A stretch of 64,000 nt of DNA from Sulfurospirillum barnesii SES-3 (GTDB lineage: Bacteria; Campylobacterota; Campylobacteria; Campylobacterales; Sulfurospirillaceae): positions 1,984,001 to 2,048,000 of the forward strand of contig NC_018002.1 of the NCBI RefSeq assembly GCF_000265295.1. Reading direction: 5' to 3'. The notes under the pieces are model-generated. The model saw only the letters and a program-made list of their open reading frames with translations. It made no database searches and was not told where the DNA came from. Of this stretch, positions 57,649 to 64,000 are shown piece by piece (within the stretch, counting starts at the first letter, position 1; the number at the start of each line of letters is the position of its first letter). Made by a program: the position numbers and the translations under genes.

Positions 57649-57704
57649 GGTTTGATGATGTTTTCAAACCAACAATCGAAAAAACAGTGGTTCCTTTTTC
57701 GATT
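57649..57704 (-). promoter_or_regulatory. structured leader of the alpha operon
   Basis: In the 161-base infA-rpmJ gap, two stems: AATCGAAAAA / TTTTTCGATT (57674-57704) and GGTTTGA / TCAAACC (57649-57670). Adjacent stems before rpmJ-rpsM-rpsK-rpsD may be the S4 autoregulatory site by analogy to E. coli; the fold here differs and was not modelled. Confidence 0.45.
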
Positions 57705-57734
57705 ATTCTTCACACAGTTTTACAAAAGGGGCTA

Positions 57735-57740
57735 ATTATA
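57735..57740 (-). promoter_or_regulatory. internal promoter upstream of rpmJ
   Basis: TGTATAAT on the minus strand (TATAAT at 57735-57740), about 135 bases before the rpmJ ATG and 20 bases past the infA stop. Confidence 0.5.
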
Positions 57741-57759
57741 CAGAATTTAAGCTAATACT

Positions 57760-57978
57760 TTACTTATATCTGTAGGTTATACGCCCTTTATCCAAACTAT
57801 ACGGGGTTAACTCAACTTTAACGGTATCCCCTGGCATTATTTTAATATAATGCATTCTCATTTTTCCAGCAATATGACATAAAATCACATGACTGTTCTG
57901 TACTTCAACTTTAAACGTTGCATTGGGAAGAGCTTCTATCACTTTCCCATCAATCTCAATAACATCATCTTTTGCCAT
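57760..57978 (-). CDS. infA: translation initiation factor IF-1
   Basis: 72 residues, single OB-fold: [20 protein letters not shown] and [22 protein letters not shown]. Binds the A site of the 30S subunit during initiation. Confidence 0.98.
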   Translation of the reverse strand: MAKDDVIEIDGKVIEALPNATFKVEVQNSHVILCHIAGKMRMHYIKIMPGDTVKVELTPYSLDKGRITYRYK

Positions 57979-57994
57979 TTAACCTCCTAGACTT

Positions 57995-58753
57995 TCAAGA
58001 TAGCGACAAAATCTCTGCTTTACCATCTATGATAGCAACCGTATGCTCATAGTGGCTTCCTCTTAACCCATCTGTTGATACCACAGACCACTTATCTTCT
58101 AAAATTTTAGGTGTACCCTCTTTATGGCAAATCATTGGTTCAATACAAAAAACCATACCATTTTTAATTTTAGGACCACTTTTAGGATTATTACCCTCTA
58201 AATAATTGGGTAATTCTGGTTCTTCATGCGGTTTTCGACCAATTCCATGACCACAAAAACCTCGAAGAGGGACATATCCCCTAGCGTGAATAAACTGTTC
58301 TATAGCATGGCTTAACTCTTTAAAACGCATCTCTGCATGAATAATATCAATAGCATAATACAAAGCATCCTTAGCACATGCTATTAATGATTCATCCTCT
58401 TTTGATATTTGCCCCACACCAATCGTTACAGCAGAATCACCATACCAGCCATCCACTTCAGTACCAATATCCATGCCAATAATATCACCCTCTTTTAGTG
58501 CATACTCCGTTGGTATTCCATGAATAATCACTTCATTGACAGAAGTACATACCCCTGCAGGAAAACCATAAAGTCCCTTAAATGCAGGGCGAGCACCTAA
58601 ACTTTGCATATAAGACTCACCCATGGCATTTAATTCTTTCAAACGCATGCCTGGGTGAATATTACATGTAAGATATTCAAGTGTTTTTGCAACAATTTTA
58701 TTCGCATCAGAAAGCTTTGCAATTTCTTGCGCTTTTTTAATGGTTATTGCCAT
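57995..58753 (-). CDS. map: methionine aminopeptidase type I
   Basis: 252 residues. Metal ligands lie in MDIGTEVDGWYGDSAVT (two Asp), GHGIGRKPHEEP (His) and the C-terminal Glu pair. No N-terminal zinc finger, so type Ia. Removes initiator Met. Four bases after secY. Confidence 0.97.
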   Translation of the reverse strand: MAITIKKAQEIAKLSDANKIVAKTLEYLTCNIHPGMRLKELNAMGESYMQSLGARPAFKGLYGFPAGVCTSVNEVIIHGIPTEYALKEGDIIGMDIGTEVDGWYGDSAVTIGVGQISKEDESLIACAKDALYYAIDIIHAEMRFKELSHAIEQFIHARGYVPLRGFCGHGIGRKPHEEPELPNYLEGNNPKSGPKIKNGMVFCIEPMICHKEGTPKILEDKWSVVSTDGLRGSHYEHTVAIIDGKAEILSLS

Positions 58754-58757
58754 AATC

Positions 58758-60020
58758 TTAGAGTCCTACAGCACTCAATGTCTCATATTTATTCATGTAC
58801 ATTTGTGCTTCAATTTTACGCATCGTATCTAAGGCTACTTGAACAACAATTAAGACAGCCGTTCCTCCAAAATAAAATGGTACACCCATTACTTTGACAA
58901 GTACCCATGGAAGTGTCGAAATCAATCCTAAATAAATTGAACCCCAAAGTGTTAATCTTCCAGCAACATCATTTAAATACAAAGCCGTGCTTTCTCCTGG
59001 TCGAACACCTGGTATAAAGCCACCTTGTTTTTTGAGATTTTCTGAAATATCTTTTGCATTAAAAACAATGGATGCATAAAAATAAGCAAAGAAAATAACA
59101 AACAAAAACGTAAGAACATTAAAGACATAACTGTTTGGATTTAAAAAATCATGAATTGCTTGAACAATTGGATTGGTACTTGCTTGCATAATCGTTGATG
59201 GAAACATCAAAATTGCACTAGCAAAAATAGGAGGAATAACACCACTAAGATTCATCTTAATAGGTACGTAATTCATAATACGTTTATGTTGATTTTGAAG
59301 AACTACTTTGCGTGAATATGAAATAGGAACCCTACGTTCACCCATCTCAACATAAATAATAGAACCTACTGTAGCCAGTATAACAAGAAGGATACCAATC
59401 ACAACTAGAAAGTTTAATTCTCCTGTATTCACAAGATTAATGGTCCCACCAATTGCACTAGGAATTCCTGAAACAATACCTGCAAAAATAATTAAACTGA
59501 TACCATTTCCAATGCCTCTTTGTGTAATTTGTTCACCAATCCACATCAACAGCATTGTTCCAGTTAACATACTCGCAGCTGCAATCGCTGAAAATGTTGT
59601 CATATCGAGCATAATAGCACTCTCACCTGATCGACCTGTCATTCCCCCTAATCCCACAGAAACACCAATCGCTTGCACAATTGTAATACCAATCGTTGCG
59701 TATCGGATAATCTGCATGTACTTTACCATACCATCACGTTCTTTTTTCATTTTACCAAGTGCAGGGAAGGTAGCAGCAAGAAGTTCCATGATAATTGAAG
59801 CAGTAATATAAGGCATAATACCTAAGGAGATAATGCTTAATCGTTCAGCAGCATTGCCACTGAACATATTAAACATACCAAGAGCATTTGAGCTATTGGA
59901 GTCGAAGAACTCTTTAATTACCTCTATATTTACACCAGGAACTGGTACATATGCCAAAATCCTATATGCAAAAATAAAACCCAATGTAACTAAAATCTTC
60001 CTCGTGAGATCTTGATTCAT
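58758..60020 (-). CDS. secY: preprotein translocase subunit SecY
   Basis: 420 residues, ten membrane helices, N-terminal [20 protein letters not shown], plug region after helix 1 and the [15 protein letters not shown] segment. Overlaps rplO by ATGA. Confidence 0.98.
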   Translation of the reverse strand: MNQDLTRKILVTLGFIFAYRILAYVPVPGVNIEVIKEFFDSNSSNALGMFNMFSGNAAERLSIISLGIMPYITASIIMELLAATFPALGKMKKERDGMVKYMQIIRYATIGITIVQAIGVSVGLGGMTGRSGESAIMLDMTTFSAIAAASMLTGTMLLMWIGEQITQRGIGNGISLIIFAGIVSGIPSAIGGTINLVNTGELNFLVVIGILLVILATVGSIIYVEMGERRVPISYSRKVVLQNQHKRIMNYVPIKMNLSGVIPPIFASAILMFPSTIMQASTNPIVQAIHDFLNPNSYVFNVLTFLFVIFFAYFYASIVFNAKDISENLKKQGGFIPGVRPGESTALYLNDVAGRLTLWGSIYLGLISTLPWVLVKVMGVPFYFGGTAVLIVVQVALDTMRKIEAQMYMNKYETLSAVGL

Positions 60021-60421
60021 CTACTCATTCCAGTAAACACAACATTCTCATCTTTAATTTTTGAAGCAAGTTCTTTTGCACCTGCGCCAATCAATTTTAC
60101 TTTAACAATGCTGCTAGAAATTTTATGAACTGTTCTAATTGCATCAACAGTAATTTCAGCTAATTCTTTAACAGCTGTAATTTTATCAATATTGATGACA
60201 TAAGGTTTCTCAATTTTAGAAGTAAAACCAACTTTTGGTAATCTTCTTTGAAGAGGTTGTTGACCACCTTCAAAACCTCTTTTTCTTTTATATCCTGTAC
60301 GAGACTTTTGTCCGTTAGCACCACGGCTAGCAGTTTTTCCCATACCACTACCTTGACCACGACCTACGCGTTTGATCTTTTTGGTAGAGTTTTCTGCTGG
60401 GGTAAGATTATCTAATGCCAT
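60017..60421 (-). CDS. rplO: 50S ribosomal protein L15
   Basis: 134 residues. Gly/Lys-rich N-terminus [19 protein letters not shown] and [17 protein letters not shown]. Confidence 0.97.
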   Translation of the reverse strand: MALDNLTPAENSTKKIKRVGRGQGSGMGKTASRGANGQKSRTGYKRKRGFEGGQQPLQRRLPKVGFTSKIEKPYVINIDKITAVKELAEITVDAIRTVHKISSSIVKVKLIGAGAKELASKIKDENVVFTGMSR

Positions 60422-60440
60422 TTTGAATCCTTTTCTTCAC

Positions 60441-60884
60441 TTAACTTTTAATCATGCTAAGAGCTTTAATCGTTGCTCTTACCACATTAGAAGCATTGTT
60501 TGAACCCAATGACTTTGTCAAAATATCCTTAATACCTGCAAGTTCCACAACAGGACGTGTTGCACCACCAGCAATCACACCCGTACCATCACTAGCTGGT
60601 TTAAGAATAATACGACTTGCATTAAATTTAACTTCAACATCATGTGCAATTGTTGAGCCTTTAATATTCACTTTGACAATGTTTTTAAATGCATCATCAA
60701 CAGCTTTTCGAATCGCATCAGGAACCTCTTTAGCTTTACCAAAACCAAAGCCAACAAGACCTTTTTTATTTCCAACAACGACAAGTGCTGTAAATCTAAA
60801 ACGTCTACCACCTTTAACAACTTTTGTTACGCGGCCAATATTGACGATAACTTCTTCAAACTCTTCTCTGTTATATTTTTCCAT
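60441..60884 (-). CDS. rpsE: 30S ribosomal protein S5
   Basis: 147 residues. [18 protein letters not shown] and [16 protein letters not shown] are the S5 signature; [19 protein letters not shown] at the end. Confidence 0.98.
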   Translation of the reverse strand: MEKYNREEFEEVIVNIGRVTKVVKGGRRFRFTALVVVGNKKGLVGFGFGKAKEVPDAIRKAVDDAFKNIVKVNIKGSTIAHDVEVKFNASRIILKPASDGTGVIAGGATRPVVELAGIKDILTKSLGSNNASNVVRATIKALSMIKS

Positions 60885-60908
60885 TGAATCGTTTTCCTCT
60901 TCTTTTTC

Positions 60909-61265
60909 TTATAGCACTATGCCGTTTGCTCTAAGGCCATCAGCAAAAGCAGCAACTACGCCATGATACAAATAGCCATTTCTATCATAAACAACTTGAG
61001 TTAAATTTTTAGCTTTTAGTGTATCTGCAAATGCTTTTGCAACTTCTGTTGCAGCTGCTTTACTTGAATTAAATCCTAATTTTTTACCATCCACACTTGC
61101 TAAAGTAACACCTGTAACATCATCAATTGCCTGCGCATAAAGATAGCGATTAGATTTAAAAAGAGAAATTCTAGGTCTTGCAACTGTACCAGAAATATCA
61201 GCTCTAACTCTTCTTTTTCGCTTAACTCTTAATGCAAGTTTTCGTTTTAAAATATTTGCTCTCAT
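60909..61265 (-). CDS. rplR: 50S ribosomal protein L18
   Basis: 118 residues. [19 protein letters not shown] and the ending [17 protein letters not shown] bind 5S rRNA. Confidence 0.97.
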   Translation of the reverse strand: MRANILKRKLALRVKRKRRVRADISGTVARPRISLFKSNRYLYAQAIDDVTGVTLASVDGKKLGFNSSKAAATEVAKAFADTLKAKNLTQVVYDRNGYLYHGVVAAFADGLRANGIVL

Positions 61266-61274
61266 TTCCTACCC

Positions 61275-61811
61275 TTACTTCTTGGAAGTTTTTCCGGCTT
61301 TACGGATAATAGTCTCATCAATATACTTGATACCTTTACCTTTATACGGTTCAGGAGCCCTAAAACTTCTGATCTCAGCAGCAATTTGACCAACGACTTG
61401 CTTATCATCACCAACAATTGTGATTACGTTTTTCTCAACACTTACTTGAATATCTTGTGGAAATTCATAGTTAATTGGATGAGAGTAACCCAGTTGAAGC
61501 TCAAGAACTTTACCATTAACAGCAGCTTTATAACCAACACCGTTAATTTCAAGTTGCTTTTTAAAACCTTCTGTTAGACCCGTAATAACATTTTGACCAA
61601 GTGCGCGGTATGTGCCCCAAAAAGCACTGCTCTGACGATCAGTACCTTTTGAAATAAACACAAGTTCACCCTCTTGAACGTTTACGTCAACATTTCCCTT
61701 AGTGTCCAATACTTTTTGAACACTACCTTTTTTAAACTCTACTAAATCACCGTTTACTGACACTTCAACGCCAGCAGGTATTTTAATAGGTTTTTTACCA
61801 ATACGAGACAT
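61275..61811 (-). CDS. rplF: 50S ribosomal protein L6
   Basis: 178 residues. [20 protein letters not shown] at the start and [23 protein letters not shown] at the end, in part PEPYKGKGI, the L6 signature. Confidence 0.98.
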   Translation of the reverse strand: MSRIGKKPIKIPAGVEVSVNGDLVEFKKGSVQKVLDTKGNVDVNVQEGELVFISKGTDRQSSAFWGTYRALGQNVITGLTEGFKKQLEINGVGYKAAVNGKVLELQLGYSHPINYEFPQDIQVSVEKNVITIVGDDKQVVGQIAAEIRSFRAPEPYKGKGIKYIDETIIRKAGKTSKK

Positions 61812-61884
61812 TTTATTTCCTTTTACTTGTCTACGATAAGCTTACATCTTAGAATGGATATCGAATACCATAAAAGAACAGCAA

Positions 61885-62280
61885 TTACCAAATACTACAA
61901 ATAACTTCGCCACCAAGACCTGCTTTGTGTGCGTCGTCATTACTAAGAACACCTTTTGATGTACTAACAACAATGGTACCATACCCATTTTTGAAGCGTT
62001 TAATTTCATCAGAACCTTTATAGACTCTACGTCCTGGTTTTGAAATCTTTTTCACTTCATTGATAACTTGAGCACCTCTTGCATCATACTTCAAAACAAC
62101 ATTGATAAACTTTTTAGGACCTTCTTCAACAACGTTAAAACTTTCGATATAACCTTTGTTCTGAAAAATAACTAAAATTGCTTCAACCAGTTTTGAATGC
62201 ATTAACTTCGTCACATCAAGTTTTCTCATTGATGCATTTCTGATTCTTGTTAAAGAATCTGCTACTAGATCATTAATCAT
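61885..62280 (-). CDS. rpsH: 30S ribosomal protein S8
   Basis: 131 residues. [16 protein letters not shown] and C-terminal [20 protein letters not shown]. The 73 bases after it hold nothing obvious. Confidence 0.98.
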   Translation of the reverse strand: MINDLVADSLTRIRNASMRKLDVTKLMHSKLVEAILVIFQNKGYIESFNVVEEGPKKFINVVLKYDARGAQVINEVKKISKPGRRVYKGSDEIKRFKNGYGTIVVSTSKGVLSNDDAHKAGLGGEVICSIW

Positions 62281-62291
62281 AGTCTATTTCC

Positions 62292-62477
62292 TTACCAGCT
62301 TGCTTTTTTGAGGCCTGGAATAAGACCCTCATTTGCCATTTTACGAAGACAAATTCTGCAGATACCAAAATCTCTGTAAACAGAGTGTGGACGTCCACAA
62401 ATTTGACATCGTGTGTATGCTCTTACTTGAAACTTAGGCTTTCTAGCAGCCTTTGCAATCATTGATTTTTTAGCCAT
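62292..62477 (-). CDS. rpsN: 30S ribosomal protein S14, zinc-binding short form
   Basis: 61 residues from ATG 62477, two bases before which the rplE stop ends; the longer upstream frame lies inside rplE. CQIC and CRIC with 12 residues between show the C-plus zinc form. Confidence 0.97.
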   Translation of the reverse strand: MAKKSMIAKAARKPKFQVRAYTRCQICGRPHSVYRDFGICRICLRKMANEGLIPGLKKASW

Positions 62478-62478
62478 A

Positions 62479-63024
62479 TTATTTACCTTTTGCGAACGGC
62501 AAACCAATGAGTTCAAGAAGTCTAAATGCTTCTTTATCATTGCTAGCAGTTGTTACGACTGTAATATTCATTCCGTGAGTTTTCATGATATTATCATACT
62601 CAACCTCTGGGAACATCAATTGCTCATTTAAACCAAAGTTATAGTTTGCTCTTCCATCAAATCCAGATCGCGGAAGACCTCTAAAATCTTTTACTCTTGG
62701 AAGTGCTACAGAAATGAGCTTATCCAAAAATGCGTACATATTCTCTTTGCGAAGGGAGACTTTAACCCCTACAGGGTATCCTGCACGTACTTTAAAACCC
62801 GCAACGGATTTTTTAGCATTCGCAACAACCGCTTTTTGACCAGCGATTAGAGAGATGGTATCGACGATATTTTGCAATAACTTCGTATCTTTACCTTCTT
62901 CACCAGCGCCAACGCTGATAACGATTTTTTCGATTTTAGGAGCCAACATAGAATTAGCAATATTAAACTCTTTGACCAATGCTGGTTGCACTTCAGCATT
63001 AAATTTCTCTTGCAATCTGTTCAT
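62479..63024 (-). CDS. rplE: 50S ribosomal protein L5
   Basis: 181 residues. [20 protein letters not shown] and [20 protein letters not shown]; binds 5S rRNA. Confidence 0.98.
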   Translation of the reverse strand: MNRLQEKFNAEVQPALVKEFNIANSMLAPKIEKIVISVGAGEEGKDTKLLQNIVDTISLIAGQKAVVANAKKSVAGFKVRAGYPVGVKVSLRKENMYAFLDKLISVALPRVKDFRGLPRSGFDGRANYNFGLNEQLMFPEVEYDNIMKTHGMNITVVTTASNDKEAFRLLELIGLPFAKGK

Positions 63025-63260
63025 TATTTACCCTCTACTTTAGCCACATTAGAGACATGAATTGGTTTTTCAACATTAGCAAAACCACCTTTTGGATTAC
63101 TCTCACTTGGCTTAATGGCTTTTTTTGCTACTTTGCAACCCTCAACAACGACTTGTGAAGTTTTTGGCAAAACTTGAACAACTTTTGCCTCTTTACCTTT
63201 ATCGTCGCCTGCGATTACTTTAACAGTATCGCCTTTTTTAATTTTCATCTTTGTTGCCAT
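63024..63260 (-). CDS. rplX: 50S ribosomal protein L24
   Basis: 78 residues, KOW motif [20 protein letters not shown]. Overlaps both neighbours by one base. Confidence 0.97.
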   Translation of the reverse strand: MATKMKIKKGDTVKVIAGDDKGKEAKVVQVLPKTSQVVVEGCKVAKKAIKPSESNPKGGFANVEKPIHVSNVAKVEGK

Positions 63261-63628
63261 TATAATACCTCCGGCGCCAAAGATACGATTTTCATAAAGT
63301 TAGCATAACGAACTTCACGACCGACTGGTCCGAAAATACGTGTACCGATTGGCTCTCTTTTGTTATCAAGAATAACAGCAGCATTTTCATCAAAACGAAT
63401 CAATGAGCCATTTTCTCTTTGGATCTCTTTTTTTGTTCTAACGATAACCGCTTTTACCACTTGCCCTTTTTTCACTTTACCACTTGGTAATGCTTTTTTA
63501 ACAGACGCAATGATTACATCACCCACGGTTGCATAACGACGTTTACTACCGCCTAGAACTTTAATACACATGATCTCTTTAGCACCACTGTTATCAGCTA
63601 CTGCTAATCTTGTAAAACTTTGAATCAT
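63260..63628 (-). CDS. rplN: 50S ribosomal protein L14
   Basis: 122 residues. [20 protein letters not shown] at the start, GRVGREV-type ending [16 protein letters not shown]. Confidence 0.98.
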   Translation of the reverse strand: MIQSFTRLAVADNSGAKEIMCIKVLGGSKRRYATVGDVIIASVKKALPSGKVKKGQVVKAVIVRTKKEIQRENGSLIRFDENAAVILDNKREPIGTRIFGPVGREVRYANFMKIVSLAPEVL

Positions 63629-63879
63629 TATTCAACTCCTACTTTAACAATAGCACTGAGTCTAAAAGACTTTCTTTTTGAAAGTGGTCTGCACTCAATA
63701 GCACTTACCGTGTCACCGATTTTGACTTGGTTGCTCTCGTCATGGACTAGGTATTTTTTGAAACGTTTCACGAATTTACGATATCGTGGATGCATAACGC
63801 GTCTTTCAACTAAAACAGTGATTGTTTTATCGCCTGCTTTTTGAACAACTACGCCTTGAATCTCTCGTTTTAAAGCCAT
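63628..63879 (-). CDS. rpsQ: 30S ribosomal protein S17
   Basis: 83 residues. [20 protein letters not shown] and [19 protein letters not shown]. Confidence 0.98.
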   Translation of the reverse strand: MALKREIQGVVVQKAGDKTITVLVERRVMHPRYRKFVKRFKKYLVHDESNQVKIGDTVSAIECRPLSKRKSFRLSAIVKVGVE

Positions 63880-64000
63880 TAGTTACCCCTTACTTGAGCA
63901 GAAATAGCCGTATTAATACGTGCGATATCTCTTCTAACTTCTTTAATCTCATTCGGATTAGTCAGTTGCATTGTTTTTAACTTTTGTCTTAATGTAAACA
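63879..64000 (-). CDS. rpmC: 50S ribosomal protein L29, N-terminus outside the window
   Basis: The last 39 or so codons are present: [20 protein letters not shown] then [11 protein letters not shown] and TAA, overlapping the rpsQ start as TAATG. The order matches the standard spc operon. Confidence 0.95.
   Translation of the reverse strand, partial: FTLRQKLKTMQLTNPNEIKEVRRDIARINTAISAQVRGN

Noticed and set aside
57674-57704. Rho-independent terminator after infA
   Set aside because: The stem is AT-rich with T residues in the arm, not after it, and a promoter-like -10 lies just upstream, so a leader structure fits better.

Overview
The window reads as chromosome of a Campylobacterota (epsilonproteobacterial) organism, most likely Sulfurospirillum or a close relative. 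The evidence is AT-rich DNA, gene blocks in the order I remember from Campylobacter jejuni (purA-fliJ-motE-DUF507-carA-TauE-kinase-regulator-ccoNOQP; tkt-ispA-PDZ-ybaB; murE-NifU), AddAB rather than RecBCD, and a free-living gene set (NifJ, FecI/FecR receptors, ClC). The genus is inference. No rRNA, tRNA, CRISPR or insertion sequence was seen, and no gene-free stretch exceeds about 250 bases.

Layout. 1-7.3 kb: two tandem sigma factor / FecR / TonB receptor cassettes on the minus strand, the leftmost receptor cut by the window edge. 7.5-8.4 kb: three small plus-strand genes (DsrE-like, J-domain, zinc-ribbon). 8.4-21.3 kb: exported Mn-type SOD, NifJ, phosphatase, DUF4197, OmpA, solute-binding protein, YjbR-like protein, DUF523, ClC and PurT. 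21.3-27.3 kb: rpsI-rplM and addB-addA. 27.3-34.8 kb: cbb3 oxidase operon with accessory genes, preceded by a PAS kinase/OmpR-type regulator and a TauE/SafE-like membrane protein. 34.8-40.8 kb: carA, DUF507, motE, fliJ, purA, hisZ-like gene, class V aminotransferase. 41-47 kb: three tandem paralogous dCACHE chemoreceptors. 47-54.5 kb: gph, tkt, ispA, PDZ protein, ybaB, panD, murE, NifU-like. 54.6-64 kb: spc/alpha ribosomal protein operons with secY, map, infA and rpoA, running off the right edge inside rpmC.

The main unexplained structure is a perfect 12-bp palindrome, TTTACATGTAAA. I count 15 exact copies and about 19 copies with one mismatch, inside genes (where it mostly encodes Leu-His-Val-Lys) and between them. 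From base composition about 0.02 exact copies would be expected. It contributes to at least two hairpins between converging genes and is absent from the ribosomal, nifJ and cco operons. It behaves like a highly iterated palindrome or an uptake-signal-like word.

Other regulatory signals: an identical 16-mer containing TGTGA repeats 11 bases apart upstream of both the exported SOD and ccoN; a near-identical 18-base element upstream of both TonB receptors (candidate ECF sigma promoter); a palindromic operator at the predicted addB start; a structured leader at the start of the alpha operon; and a candidate small RNA upstream of a solute-binding protein gene.
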